The position numbers and the translations under genes are program-made. Shown here one piece after another: positions 52,853 to 64,000 of a stretch of DNA of 64,000 bases. Numbering within the stretch: position 1 is the stretch's first letter; each line of letters opens with the position of its first letter. The stretch is taken from NCBI GenBank assembly GCA_040954595.2, contig CM082596.2, forward strand, positions 248,001 to 312,000, read 5' to 3'. The notes beneath the pieces were generated by a model, which saw only the letters and a program-made list of their open reading frames with translations, had not been told where the DNA came from and made no database searches. Source of the DNA: Balanoglossus misakiensis (Eukaryota > Hemichordata).

Positions 52853-53060
52853 TCACACTGAAGTGCAGACTCCCTCCAACACTTCCTTATTCCGGATTTG
52901 GTTGTACTCGTTTTTGGTCGACATTTGAATAGGTGATTCGGACATGCTCACGTCTGTGTAGTGTGTATCCCGGTAAGTGGTGGATCTGCCAAAACCACGT
53001 GGTTTCCACTCTTCACAGCATGGCAGTTTCGCAGCAATCCAGTTGATTGCTGGGATACGT
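52853..53060 (-). CDS. NPSR1-like: Receptor terminal exon: cytoplasmic tail
   Basis: The acceptor GTACTGACCTGTTACAG is followed by the last base of R363, 68 codons and TGA at 52853-52855. The tail begins [18 protein letters not shown], which reads as helix 8 ending in a CC pair suited to palmitoylation. A Ser/Thr-rich stretch follows ([17 protein letters not shown]), and the protein ends CTSV, a class I PDZ-ligand pattern. The 2.46-kb intron before it is the second longest of the gene. Confidence 0.88.
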
Positions 53061-56000
53061 CTGTAACAGGTCAGTACACATTGCATCAGATGCTTTGATG
53101 GCATACCATATAAGGTGAATCTATTGTACAGTCCAATTTCTCATATCATACGTGTAGTTGGAATTGCTTTAGACTTAAAATCTCTCTCTCTCTCTCACTC
53201 TCTCTCTCTCTCTCGCTCATTCACTCTCTATACGTTTGTGTGTGCCATGCGAGCGTCACGCAACAATGTGAGAAAGTGACAAATTTCATAAAAAGTTTTC
53301 ATACCAAGCCGGGTGTAAAGACGAAATGAAGAAATCGACAAAAGTATTTTAACTTTATGTCACAGAAATAACTAAATTATAAGATATGATAACGGTATGG
53401 TTGTTAAGAAGAATATAAATTACTACATGTGTCCTACATGTAACTCCTTACGCTGGAATGAAGACATGTGATATTGTGATAAAACTAAAGCAGAAAATAG
53501 TTGTGCAAATTAACCCATGTACCTGCCTATCCAGAGCATGAACACACCAGGATTTCATGGAAACCAATGATGGAAATCTAAGACATTGAGGGCGATTGCA
53601 GTTTTATATAGGGTAATATATTCAGACTCAGGTTTTATGTTAGTAGTGAAAGTTTATACAGTAAACATGGCTAACACAGTGGATATTTACAGTTCTTTTA
53701 TCATGTTGTCATGGTTTACAACTACAGGTATATCACAATACTAAATTGCCCTTAACTTAGAAATTCGACGTAAAATTCATTGAATTTTTAACTGAACCCA
53801 TTATGGAATGTATGGTATGTGTAGTTAGTGTCAGGGACATTAGTATTTTACCGCTAACTTGATGTTGACATGCATGTTATTTGCAAAATTTATCTTTCTA
53901 TATATTCGGAACTCATGCTTTTTTGTTGAATGGATTGTAATTGGGAACTACCTTTATTCATATGTCTACTGTGTTTGTTGTACTGGTCATGTTGTTGCTT
54001 GTGTTGGCTTGCTTTATTATTGTTACGACAACACAGGTTAAACGCCCTTCGCCGACACATCATTAGAATTGTACTGTTGATGCAGAATTTGCAAAATATT
54101 AAGAAGCGAAGGGCATTGTCACTTAAAGCAGGCATTAAATATATGCATCCCGATATGACAATATAATTACTTACATTTCATACGCACAACAATTATACTT
54201 ATTCATTACTAGTAGCATTTCTTTGTGTAATGGTTAACTTTGGTTTCACACCCTCAAGACTTGATGGAATTAACCTCTATTGTTTAAGCAATGAATTGAA
54301 GTGCACATGCTTTTCAAGTTTCTCAGTGATGTCACTATTTTATCGTGGGTATTTTACTGTGAGATGTAGGCTTCTGGCAGATACTTTGAAAATAAATCAT
54401 GCCACAGAGGAAGATATGCTGCACTTTCAAGTATTATGCTGCATGCTGTGCAGTGAGTTCACCTCTTAACTAATTAACATTTTCTAGAGTTTAGTTGGTA
54501 CATCTGCATGGACATTTACACTGTATTTCAACTATAACGCATCTGTTATTAACGAATGCATGCACGAATTTTGCCACAGTAAATGTAACGGTGCTCTTTA
54601 TAGGCATGCAGTTTACCATGAGAAACATTGAATAACTTGTTAAAATGCTGTTCCGCAGTAACCGTATGGCCTAGATGTCAGAGATGCAACTAATGGGCTC
54701 TGTACCACAGCCATCTCCAAGTAGGCCCTGCAGTTGCTGGCAAAACAGTCCTATTCCAATCCCGAGTTGCAGTTCGGAATCATGTATTGCGCACACTCAG
54801 CAACCAATTAATGACCTAAGTCACTTTGAGCGTGCGCAGTACAGAATTTTTTTAGACAAAAAATATATACAAGCTTCGAATTGCACCAAGGGGTAGTATT
54901 TCTATGCACATAATCAGACAAGTGTTAACTATTTTGAGACACTTTTGCAACCGTGCAATACCTGTATGGATAGTTTTGGTTGTATATGGTGATACCTTTT
55001 GTCTTGTGTATGAACTTTAGGGGAACGAGACGACCTTAAACAAGGTATACAGATGCTGCAAATTCTTCTAAAGCATCACAAAAGAAAGAAAAACATAGCA
55101 AGGTTTAATCAAGAAATAAATCATCCATTAATTTGGTTATTGGATTCATGCAGGGGTTCTCTACAACTCAAACTGCATTGTGGGAGTTATTCTGGCAGTT
55201 CTGGTCAACAACACAGCGGTCATTGTGCATATAAACCAACCACCTTGTGCATTTAACTACAAACTAACATAAGCTTCATAACAGCGCGTTAGTGACGAAA
55301 CCTGTGCTAGTTCTACATGTATCACAATTCACATCCAGTCAATAATTGTAATTGTGTCTTATATTTGTTTGGACTGGAGGTGTTGTGTTGTGATAAAACC
55401 ATTTTCACAGTGATGTGCAGTTTTCTCGCTAAAGAGTGGAAAAGAATTAACAACATGATGTCTTGTCGACGTCCACTGAACACAGACTTTGCATGCAAAA
55501 TGCGAGCAAAACGAAACTCACCTCAATTCCTTACATATATTGGTACTGAACAGTCCGTATATTATGGGATTTGTGGCGCTGTTCAAAGATGGGAGATTCT
55601 GCACAATAATATGGATCTTGGTGGTGCTGTCATTCTTCGGCAATAATCCATAGACTTCCAAGATAATCCATAATGTAAATGGACTCCAACACAGTATGAA
55701 TGCTATTTGCCAATAAATGAAATTTTAGTTATGAATGATATAGGGTGAGCTATACTGAAATTGGTATAAAAATCACCAGAGTCACACACACCCACAAATA
55801 TACCTGCATACCTGCACACATATAGATACACATACGTACGTACATACAAATATCTAGACAACAATTTATACTCACATACAACAATGCACAGTGTCATTTT
55901 AATCGTTTTAATCTTTGCCTTCGGTATTAATCCTCGAGAGCTGGCACGACTCTTGCAACTGATTGCAGCTCCCTTGTTTGTCGAGCTCTTATAGATACCT

Positions 56001-59000
56001 AAACACAAGAAACATGTGAATAATTAGTATTTTAAAACAGTCACTTGAACAAAATATTTCACCCAACTTTGAACTTAATGTGTAGTGTTAGGAATGGCCC
56101 ATAATAATCAGCCTTACTCGACTATCAGATATCACAGAGTACACCCTCTCTCAATCGATATCAGTGTATACTTTGTTTTACTATAATAAAAGTTTGGCTT
56201 GCCGTTTTTCTCATTGTCCTTTGCTGATCTTCTCTTTGGTGGAACCAACATTTTGCTCTTTTGCCAAATTGTGTAGATAATGATGGAATAACACGCTGTG
56301 ATGATGACCAGTGGAATGAAAAACAACAGGAAGGCCAACACTACTATGTATGGCTTCATAGAGGATTGGCCGGGCAGAACAAGCCAACATTGGACTTCCC
56401 CGTTCAGTAAAACCTTCTCCTGGAAAAATATGGGACTTGGTATTGCCAGGACCAATGCAACTACCCACATTACTATGACCATTATTGTGGAGCGGTTATC
56501 TAAAACACGCAAAAGCAAAAAAGACCATTATGTTTAAGTTGTATGAACAAGATCTATAAAGAAACATTAATGAAATATAAGGAGATTCATCTGTCTCTGT
56601 ATAACTATGGGGAAAAGTACTTTCACATCCATGCAGCTTCATTTCTTTATTCTATGCCTAAAAGTACCAATAGTGTTATATGTAACACTATCACCTCATG
56701 GGGTGTATGCTGAATGTGTTTTCCATTTTCAGCACACAGTGAACCCTCGTATCACCCATATTTATCGTGTTTACCACAGACACGTACTTAGTCCCTACTT
56801 TGCGAGTGGTGGGTACTTATCGCAGACACCAAATGTGTTATGTTTGGCAGCAAAGATACGAAGGAAGAACAGATATTACTTGTGAACTGATTTTGCGAAA
56901 TAGTGACTGAACACACCTTTCAAGATTAAAAGTGTTCCTTTTATATCGCCTATACTTACCACTCCCAGAGAAATTCATCGGGTGTACAATAGCATCGTAG
57001 CGGTCGATGCTTAAAGCAACTAACTGATAAGTAGATGCGTAAACCACCGTTGCCTAGGAGAAAAATAATCATTGGCATACATTAAATATAACCTATATTG
57101 ACATCTTATCATAACACTTGCATCTCACTGACAAAAAAAACCTGTAACTTGAAGGTTTGGATCACAAAATCTATGAAAATGTTACATACATCCATACATG
57201 TAAAAGTAAAAATGCCCTGCATTGATTAAAGGCTAAAGTACTGTACATGTAGTGTGTAGCGGCAACAATAATTTTGATAAAAAACACACCATAGACACTG
57301 TAACAGTTATCATAGACACTGGAACATACCTGCATATACCTAAGTAACTTGCAAACGACTTCTCCGCCATAAAAGTCAGAAGTATATCTATGCACAAGGT
57401 CCGGGAAAATGTTTAAGAGCCCGACTGACAAATCTGAAAAACATAATATACTGTGTGTGTGATTTCATTCCTTTGGTATTTTTGATTCCCCACACAGTAT
57501 TGGGGCTGAGACCGCATATAATTTCCTTCCATGAAAACTTCATTTCAATCGAACAAGTTGCAATTGCAACGAACAAGTTTCATTAAAGTCCATGATATTT
57601 CTTTTACAAGTATTTTTTGTCCCCAAACAAGAAGATCAACAATGATATTAAGCAAATATCCGCGCTAACGTTTAAGTGATATGTAAAATCTAAATGCCGT
57701 GATGGGTAGTCTTTCATAATTGTTTGCTAAAATGAGAAACAAAAGTACTTTTTAAATATAGCTGAGACAGGTTGGCAGTGTTTCAAACATCACAATTGCT
57801 GAAGGCAACAGTTAATGATTTACGATGCTTGCAATAATTACATCTCTTGGGTAGAACATCTCTACTAAAGACACGTCCTGTTTACAAAGAATGAATGTCA
57901 AAATGTGCGTCATCTTCCTATTTTCTAATCAGGTGCACAATATATTCACTCAACACTTGCCGTCATACATTTTAATGTTCTGGGGTGACCTTGAGGTCAC
58001 CAGCACATGTTTTCATTACATGAGAAAATCCTGTCTTAAGCCATCTAAAAATCCTATCCATAAATTAATAAAATAACCAAGTACATGAAACAATGAGAAA
58101 AAACAACAATCAGAGCAAGGTCATCTTGATTAGCTGACATGTGGTGGCACCAGCTGTCCAAAACAGACAAGTACGTGCAAGCTACATCTGTAAAGAGTGC
58201 CCTAAAAGTTACAGAATCAGCCAGTGATGGAGTGAAGTCACTGATCACTCTTTTGAGAATCATGGCAAACTGTACTTTCACCTAGTGGTAAAAGTTGCTT
58301 CACTGTTCAGAAAGAGGGGCTACAGCAACATGTGGCTCAGATATTGCTATTCAGCAATAAGCAAGCCACATGATGACGTGTTCGAATTATTACTTTCATA
58401 ACTTTAATATGCGTTTTTGCTATTCAAACAAAACCATTATCGAGAAACTTGCCAGAGCTAACAGTCATAAACTATAAATCACTGATGAATTCAAATGAGA
58501 GAAAGATAGACTTTTCCGTTTTCCTTCTCCATAAATCAACACAGCAGTTTAGACCAACTGGTGAGCAAGAAATTATTAAGTCGGATTTGTTTCTCATCAT
58601 CAATCAGTGCCATGCATGTCAAGAGTCTTGCGTTAAAAACTGAGATTGTTCAAAAGTGCATTTGATGATCTTATCATTCGTCTACTTCTTTTGATTGCGT
58701 CTTCAATGACTCTAAAGACAATTGCAGTGCTGTTCTTCAGAATATATAAATGGTGATACTCTTTAAATAATACATTTGCGTAGAACTGAGAAGAAAATCA
58801 ACCTTTCTTTTAGGTATTGTATGTAAAGCTACACTTGAAGACATGGTGGGAAAATGCTATGCTTTATTCCTTGTTACAATGTGGTTCGGAATGGAGCTAC
58901 ATGATGGCAAACAGGTCATAACGGTCCTTCGATAAAGTGACGTTAAATCAGTGTAGGCTAATATTACGACAGATAAACTTGCAAAGTCACACTGCCAGTG

Positions 59001-62000
59001 ATATCAATCTCTTATTGTCAGAAAGGAAATTGAATCACTGTCTAGAACAGTTGAAGGAAATCACTCGGCACACTTTGGAGTAAATGTAGATTTTTGACTT
59101 CATGAATATTAAAAAGTAAGCACTGTGACATTTCTCCTGAGTAAACTTCATGCAGAAATGGTGAATAATCTTACTGGTACAACCAGGTGTATCTACATGT
59201 ACATTTATGTAAATAAAGCACTTTAGTTTAGGAACACTTACTTACCTGCAATGGCCAAATTCATTATAAAGAAGTTCATTCTTGACTTCTTATGCCTGAC
59301 AAGACACACAGACACTAGCACGATGGAGTTGCCGATCACAACGAAGACAAATAGAACCCATAATGTTATTAATTGTTCCGTCTGCAAATCAGAACACATA
59401 CACAAGTATCAGTAATCTCTCTGTAAGAAAAGCTCTTTTCGAACACCTCCGCTTGTTTATTATACTCATCCTTTGCAATTTAACCCTCAATAAATGAACG
59501 ATTTTTTTAATGATCGAGTATGCTCCTCTCGCAAAATTCATAAACATTGCTGCGTATCTCGCACACATTTTATTTTATTAAGTGAACATGAAAGAGACGT
59601 AGCAAATTACGTTCATGTGAGATGATAACACCTTTGATGTCTGTGAATTTTGACAGACAAAGAGTCAAAGATTGAATGAGTCTACAGAGACAAGTACACC
59701 AGCTTATGCAAAAACATCACGATTCTGTGTCATTAGTATTTTTGAAGACTACTGTAAACAGGAAAATGAACTGCGAATGACATCATTGCCATAACGTCTT
59801 ACACCATCTGGGTTTGTTCAAAACACGTTGATAAACACATTTCACTGCTTGTAAGAGCCTCATTGTGTCATGTTGCCCGTACTCAATTAACTCCAAATGA
59901 TTTCAGAAGAGGCAATGAAGAAAGTTAAAATAGATGGGGTACTTTAACGACATGATTTGAATTTAGCGGAAGACAACAATTTCCCTGATTAAGTCAAAAT
60001 TCACGGTAGTTTCTCAGCAGGAAACACCATGCAAGGAATTTCCATGGCCCAAAAGACGTGTAACCTAACTTCTCACGGTGCGCCAATTGTCATCTAAATC
60101 AAGAATTACACATAATTTTAACCCTACCTGAGGTTTCATCTGAAGGAAAGTAAGCGAACACAAGTAAATATCGTCGTAGTCAACATAGTTTGTTGGTATA
60201 ATTGATGACGTCTTGAGCCGATAATGACGGCATGTTTCAATGAACGTGCTTCACATGGATATGAGTCTCATGTTACTTAGATTATACTCAAAGCGAAGAC
60301 GTTTCCTTGCTTTAGGGGTTTTGCTTGTGTATTGATTTCACCAACCAAATGACACTGATTATAGATTTAACATTATTGAAACAATGCTGATGTGATAATA
60401 AGATGGCATTTGGGGCATATTTTTCCAGACACACCTTTGTTATCATATGTATCTTCTTTTGTGATAAACAAAAATACAACAAACGATCAATGGATTGCAT
60501 AAACTGACTCTGTCAGATGGGCAGAAAACTGAAATGTGTGATCATTATCTTTCATCTTCTAACTAAACAAAATACGACTGTTGCTCCCAATGATAGATAC
60601 CCACAGCCATAAGCAGCTCACATACCAATTAGTACATCTAAGCAAGAACATTTGACAAAGGGCGCACGCACGGAGCTACAATAACAACAGCAGTTGCGAC
60701 AAACACTTAGCCCAGAAGATCATTTAGCACGTTAGGATTCCATATCATTTGTCACTCTGTCACATGAGATGTCTGGCTCTGATTTCTTTGAGGTTGCAGT
60801 AACAACCTTCCAGGTGTTTAACTGGCGAATATGCAAACATCTATAACAAGTAGCAAACTTCTTCAGGCAAATTTCACTTACAGGAAGTAGATTACCCGCC
60901 TCATCATTGTACAAGGCACATGGGGTTTTTTGCTTAATGTAAAAGCGGTGAAGGGGTACCTCATGAATACTGTTCATCTCACTGCTTGTTATCATGTCAG
61001 TGCTTAAGGCTACTGCACTGTAACTAGAGACTCAGGGAAATGTTCACGGTATCACAAAATGGTGCAGAATCAGTCTTAACTATAAATCTGCTAGACAGGT
61101 ATAGGTCTGCAAAACAGTTGTGTATATAACTTAAGAAACTTGGAGTGTGTGGAAATGTCTTGGGACTTGGCTGCGTTATTCATTTACAAATAAAATGTGT
61201 TTTCTCAGCAAGGAATTTATATAGTTTACTACAGGTGCCATATCTGTAATTGTTTTTAAATGAATAACCTGTCAGCTTTCCCCTTCAACAAATATAGTAT
61301 GTGTCCATGTTTGTCTGGTAATTTCACTCAGCTGTTATCAAAATGTGTTTATGACTTATTTCAAAAGAGAGTCGGGCTTTTGTCATGATTTATTAGTCAT
61401 TTGTGATCAGTGGCACCTTGGTGTTTATTGAACATTTAGGTTTTTATTCAAAGAGCGCTTGCTAATAACAAAGTCGTAGTTATTGTATCACTTGTTTTAG
61501 TATTATTTGTGAGAAAATTAATACTATTGAATAGGTCATGACATAACGAACTTTATGTTGTACATCAAACTACGCCGAATTTATAGTACCAGTGTGAATA
61601 TTGGTCAATGATGTTATGATACAGCATACTTATAATTTATAACTGCACTGTTTAAACAGGTAAACGATTTGAGAAACATATGGCAAAATATAGTGTCAAT
61701 CTACCATACTATTGGTTGGCCATGTTCTGTTTGTATGGATATCAGAACTTCTTGCAGCTTATTTTCTCCATTGGAAATCCCCAGAGAAAATGTGCTAAAA
61801 TGTGGGATTAATTGATAGAATATTTGTGTATTTTAATTTAGGTATTACATGGCCATTTTTAAAGTCCAGGGATTGTATATTAACAGCTAGAGTTGAACTA
61901 TGGCCTGTATTGAAGAATGCCAAAATATGTGGAATAGTAGTCTGAATACAACGCAATGCAACAAAACACAACACAACACCTGCAGCAAATGTGATAGATT

Positions 62001-62289
62001 ACGTACCAGATATTGAGAGTAGACTGACTGTCCAGCTTTATTACCAGGCGTTGCATCGGTAGAATTCCATGTCTGATTAAAAAGGGTCGTGTTAATGGAG
62101 GTCACTGTCGAAGGGAGGTATTCGATTTCGCCCATCATGGACTTGCGTGTCAGCGACAGATCCAGTGATGACCAATTAGGATTTGGTTTCGTATCGTACA
62201 GCACGATATTGTGGTAATTAGCAACTTGTTCAAGCCAACGGCATCAGTGACATCCCGGTATACTCTATTTTACTGCACCGATTTCACGC
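52853..62289 (-). CDS. NPSR1-like: Neuropeptide S receptor / CCAP receptor-like class A GPCR (8 coding exons)
   Basis: This is a seven-transmembrane peptide receptor of the plasma membrane, expected to bind a secreted neuropeptide and signal through G proteins. Coding exons on the minus strand are 62138-62007, 59381-59246, 57433-57330, 57053-56960, 56499-56182, 55998-55876, 55702-55522 and 53060-52853. All phases agree and the product is 431 residues. Family hallmarks are N62 in TM1 (GN), D90 in TM2, C117 and C193 for the extracellular disulfide, DRY 141-143, W167 in TM4, NGEVQCW 188-194, P218 in TM5, CWSP 307-310 and NPIIY 347-351. [13 protein letters not shown] and QNLPSLNSA closely resemble vertebrate neuropeptide S receptor. 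Protostome CCAP receptors and echinoderm/hemichordate NG-peptide receptors are the sister types. Ligand identity is inferred from family only. Confidence 0.95.
53181..53219 (+). repeat. (CT)n microsatellite in the last receptor intron
   Basis: A CT dinucleotide tract with two interruptions, continuing as CT-rich sequence to about 53230. It lies about 120 bp upstream (in gene sense) of the terminal exon. On the transcribed strand it reads as GA repeats, so it is not the acceptor's pyrimidine tract. Confidence 0.95.
55522..55702 (-). CDS. NPSR1-like: Receptor exon: TM6, ECL3 and TM7
   Basis: Acceptor TTGGCAAATAG, donor TTGAG|GTGAGT. The exon encodes residues 304-362 with CWSPF in TM6, an extracellular loop [11 protein letters not shown], and TM7 [19 protein letters not shown] carrying the NPxxY motif at 347-351. 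A + strand open frame overlaps it but is a shadow. Confidence 0.95.
55876..55998 (-). CDS. NPSR1-like: Receptor exon: end of ICL3 and start of TM6
   Basis: Acceptor TTTCTTGTGTTTAG, donor GTAT|GTGAGT. The exon encodes residues 263-302: a Ser/Lys-rich loop, then [18 protein letters not shown], which matches the conserved family motif, and the start of TM6. Of two overlapping donors (GTATGT at 55879, GTGAGT at 55875), only the second gives the phase that continues TM6 as VVSFILCWSP. Confidence 0.92.
56182..56499 (-). CDS. NPSR1-like: Receptor exon: TM4, ECL2, TM5 and most of ICL3
   Basis: Acceptor TTGCGTGTTTTAG, donor TATA|GTAAAA. It encodes residues 157-261 and is the largest exon. W167 lies in TM4, NGEVQCW with disulfide C193 in ECL2, and P218 in TM5. 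The basic third loop begins [15 protein letters not shown]. The donor is weaker than the others; it was chosen because it is the one in the required phase. The frame continues to a stop beyond it. Confidence 0.9.
56960..57053 (-). CDS. NPSR1-like: Receptor exon: TM3, DRY motif and second intracellular loop
   Basis: Acceptor ATTTTTCTCCTAG, donor AGTG|GTAAGT. The exon encodes residues 125-155 plus one base: TM3 [20 protein letters not shown] with DRY at 141-143, then VHPMNFSGS. The YASTY..LVxLSIDRYxAIxxPMxF pattern is diagnostic of the NPSR/CCAPR group. Confidence 0.95.
57330..57433 (-). CDS. NPSR1-like: Receptor exon: TM2 to start of TM3
   Basis: Acceptor TTATGTTTTTCAG, donor ATGCAG|GTATGT, phase 1 in and phase 0 out. 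The exon encodes D90 through Q124, including [12 protein letters not shown] of TM2 and the disulfide cysteine C117 (VVCKLLRY) at the top of TM3. Confidence 0.95.
58329..58372. repeat. Imperfect 44-nt hairpin in receptor intron
   Basis: CATGTGGCT (58329-58337) pairs with AGCCACATG (58364-58372). Inside it ATTGCT pairs with AGCAAT, leaving symmetric 5-nt internal loops and a 4-nt apical loop. It is a compact structured element; no function is known. Confidence 0.75.
59246..59381 (-). CDS. NPSR1-like: Receptor exon: TM1 and first intracellular loop
   Basis: Acceptor GATTTGCAG, donor GCAG|GTAAGT. The exon encodes residues 45-89 plus one base. TM1 carries the conserved GN (N62), then the basic loop HKKSRMNFF and the start of TM2 (IMNLAIA). 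The conserved TM2 Asp codon is split across the following intron. Confidence 0.95.
60882..60995 (-). CDS. Possible alternative first coding exon of the receptor
   Basis: Inside the first coding intron, an ATG at 60995 opens 38 codons ending CCT|GTAAGT in phase 0, the phase required by the TM1 exon at 59381. Splicing would replace the glycosylated 44-residue N-terminus by a different one starting [18 protein letters not shown]. It has no N-glycosylation sequon. The frame also stays open past the donor to 60732. A chance phase match is one in three, so this is a hypothesis. Confidence 0.25.
62007..62289 (-). CDS. NPSR1-like: Receptor exon: 5' UTR part and extracellular N-terminus
   Basis: A strong acceptor (ACTTCTTTCATTTCAG) ends at 62290, so transcription appears to start in an exon further upstream. 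Coding begins at ATG 62138, followed by a second ATG; an in-frame TGA upstream excludes an earlier start. The exon encodes residues 1-44 with three N-glycosylation sites (NTT, NQT, NST at about 16-27) and no signal peptide, as is usual for this class. It ends at CTG|GTACGT in phase 0. Confidence 0.85.
62230..62253 (-). promoter_or_regulatory. Upstream ORF in receptor 5' UTR
   Basis: ATG at 62253 opens seven codons (MSLMPLA) ending in TGA, 91 bases upstream of the receptor start and out of frame with it. It could damp translation of the receptor if the 5' UTR is as inferred. Confidence 0.45.
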
Positions 62290-62556
62290 CTGAAATGAAA
62301 GAAGTATTTGGTGAGAACACATCAATTGGCTGACAGGTTTGAACAGGTACTGAACTTGAAATGTTAATCGTCAAAGCGTCTTTCGACATGTAACAGCTGA
62401 AGTCTAAACTTTCAATTGACTTCCTTTCATTTCACAATACATACAATTGTAGACGATGCGTGTATATATTAAACATGATCAACAGCAAAATCTCGTGGAC
62501 ACAGAGAAAACAAGAAAAAACAAAAAGGGCATCCGAGCCCATGCCAACAAACATAC

Positions 62557-62600
62557 CTTACAGGATACTATTTGATCTGAAAACTATACCAAATCCGAAT
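62557..62600 (-). other. Possible end of a non-coding first exon of the receptor
   Basis: On the minus strand, TGTAAG|GTATGT places a good donor at 62556, 267 bp before the acceptor at 62290. The 5' end of this exon cannot be seen, so the right boundary is arbitrary. Confidence 0.25.
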
Positions 62601-64000
62601 CAACTAATTGGATATTACAGGGTCTAAAAGTGGATGAATTGTGAACGGATGAAGTGATAGACAAATACCTGTTGTCCCTGTTATGCACATGAACTGAATA
62701 CGAAGCGTGCTTATTGTCATATGCTTAGCGGCATGACGGGAGAAATACTATGCGTAGGCCTGCCTTTAATGTTTCTTTTTATGACGCAATTTGGCGGGGT
62801 TTGCATTGTAGGGCTTATTGACAGCTGCTTAGCGTGTGTATGGTCACGACGCAATTGGTGGATGTAAGCCGAGTAGCAGTGGGTCAATTATACTACAGTA
62901 ACACGGAAATATATCAACATACTTCGACCTCCTCATATAATATACAACACAGAGGAATGAATAACGCAAGCCAATTTGAAATCATAAAACAGAATCATAA
63001 TAATTTATGTAGTATCTATGCTCCAGTTATTTATTTTTCTACTTTGTACTCAAATTAAAATGTACAGATGACTCATTCACTATGGTATACAGCATAGCAG
63101 GTAGCTACAATGTACACCACACTTACACTATTCCTCTGCACGTTTTTTTCACTGCCTCCGAAGTACGTTTTGATGGCCGGGATGCATGCTTTTCTTGGCA
63201 GCTATGAACTTTTGTGTTCCAAAGATAACACGCTTGAGTCAACACTTCACCGTGTGTAAATTACGCACTGTGAAAAGGAACTAACACTAATAGGCTAATT
63301 TCATTGATTTGAAACATGAATAGCATGTATCTTTCCAGAAAGGTGGCTCGTATTTTCCATTATGTCTGATAAAATATTAGTTGTGCGTTGGCGGGAAGGT
63401 AAAAGAAGTTCATTTTCGTCGGTGCGGTTTGGAAATACAAACTGACTTCAGAAATGCGGCAAAGGAGGAACCAGTAAAGGAAAGTGCGCTTCTCATCAGT
63501 TGCTATCTCTATATTGGAATTTCTTTGACTTGTACATTGGGTTTTAAAGTTCAAAGGCACGAGAAATGACTCTGACATAGTCAGAACTCATTGGCTGCAG
63601 TACCATCATATTGAATAATTACACTAATTATACCCAGGATAAAACAGCGAACAAATGGTGAATATTTCTATACCTTTAGCAATATTGTTACAGAAATATT
63701 TTCTCCCTCTTTCCGTATTAAAAATCAAAAGTATGACAATGGGAAAATGACCTTTAGTGAGATATACCCTACAAATATCTCCAAAATGACTTCAACGATT
63801 TTGGAAAAGGGATTCAGCCTTCGGGTGCAGTTTCATAAAATCATTTTTGTTTGTCGAAATGCTAATAAACTGCAATATGTACCGTCTGTACTATATTAGT
63901 GCCCTGGGGTAGTCATTACATTCCAGTCATTGTTGGATGCTATTATTGTTGGGAATAAGTCCATTTTCAATGAATTTTGCTGGAATTAGTGGCCATTATA
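62601..64000. other. Upstream of receptor, no supported gene
   Basis: Short frames at 62834-63058 and 63381-63569 on the + strand have no motif or splice support. The region presumably holds the receptor's promoter and first exon, but I can place no core promoter element with confidence. Confidence 0.3.

Noticed and set aside
55317-55646. 109-codon + strand frame overlapping the TM7 exon
   Set aside because: It is the shadow of a real minus-strand exon with the NPIIY motif and splice sites.
55877-55880. GTATGT at 55879 as donor for the ICL3/TM6 exon
   Set aside because: It gives the wrong phase for the TM6 exon at 55702; GTGAGT at 55875 restores VVSFILCWSP.
56132-56181. Extension of the TM4-TM5 exon frame to a stop near 56132
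   Set aside because: The phase-1 donor at 56181 joins cleanly to the next exon and continues into the family motif of ICL3/TM6; reading on would truncate the receptor.

Overview
This window is AT-rich animal nuclear DNA. Genes are split by introns with GT/AG borders, there is no long open frame, and simple repeats are scattered throughout. It contains no bacterial-type operons, rRNA genes, CRISPR arrays or viral genes that I can recognise. The one gene I can identify with confidence is most like vertebrate neuropeptide S receptor (motifs [29 protein letters not shown]). That points to a metazoan, probably an invertebrate deuterostome such as a hemichordate or amphioxus. The exact clade cannot be fixed from the sequence.

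Layout. (1) 1-12.2 kb, + strand: a spliced 5' gene fragment with three phase-compatible exons (512-555, 1122-1200, 7077-7190) and a possible terminal exon at 12150-12227. It encodes a short hydrophilic N-terminus followed by a hydrophobic segment; the family is not recognised. (2) 9.2-14.6 kb, - strand: small cysteine-containing open frames, two of them starting with signal-peptide-like segments; tentative. (3) 14.6-47.5 kb: mostly non-coding, with microsatellites, a perfect 17-bp hairpin and a few unproven open frames. (4) 47.5-50.2 kb: an accessory-like repeat block. It has a head-to-tail tandem duplication (47521-48341 and 48342-48927) in which each copy carries a 55-codon open frame, a 155-bp terminal-inverted-repeat element inserted in only the first copy, a third diverged homologous block at 49.65-49.8 kb, and further short direct and inverted repeats. 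(5) 50.2-62.6 kb, - strand: a complete 431-residue class A neuropeptide GPCR in eight coding exons, with a 5' UTR segment holding a short upstream ORF and a possible alternative first coding exon. (6) 62.6-64 kb: upstream sequence with no supported gene.

The receptor is a self-contained gene whose splice phases all agree, and reassembly gives all seven transmembrane segments. The most unusual region is the 47.5-50.2 kb block, where the two tandem copies allow the age and insertion site of the inserted element to be read directly. The 55-codon frame also differs between copies mostly at silent positions while its flanks carry indels.
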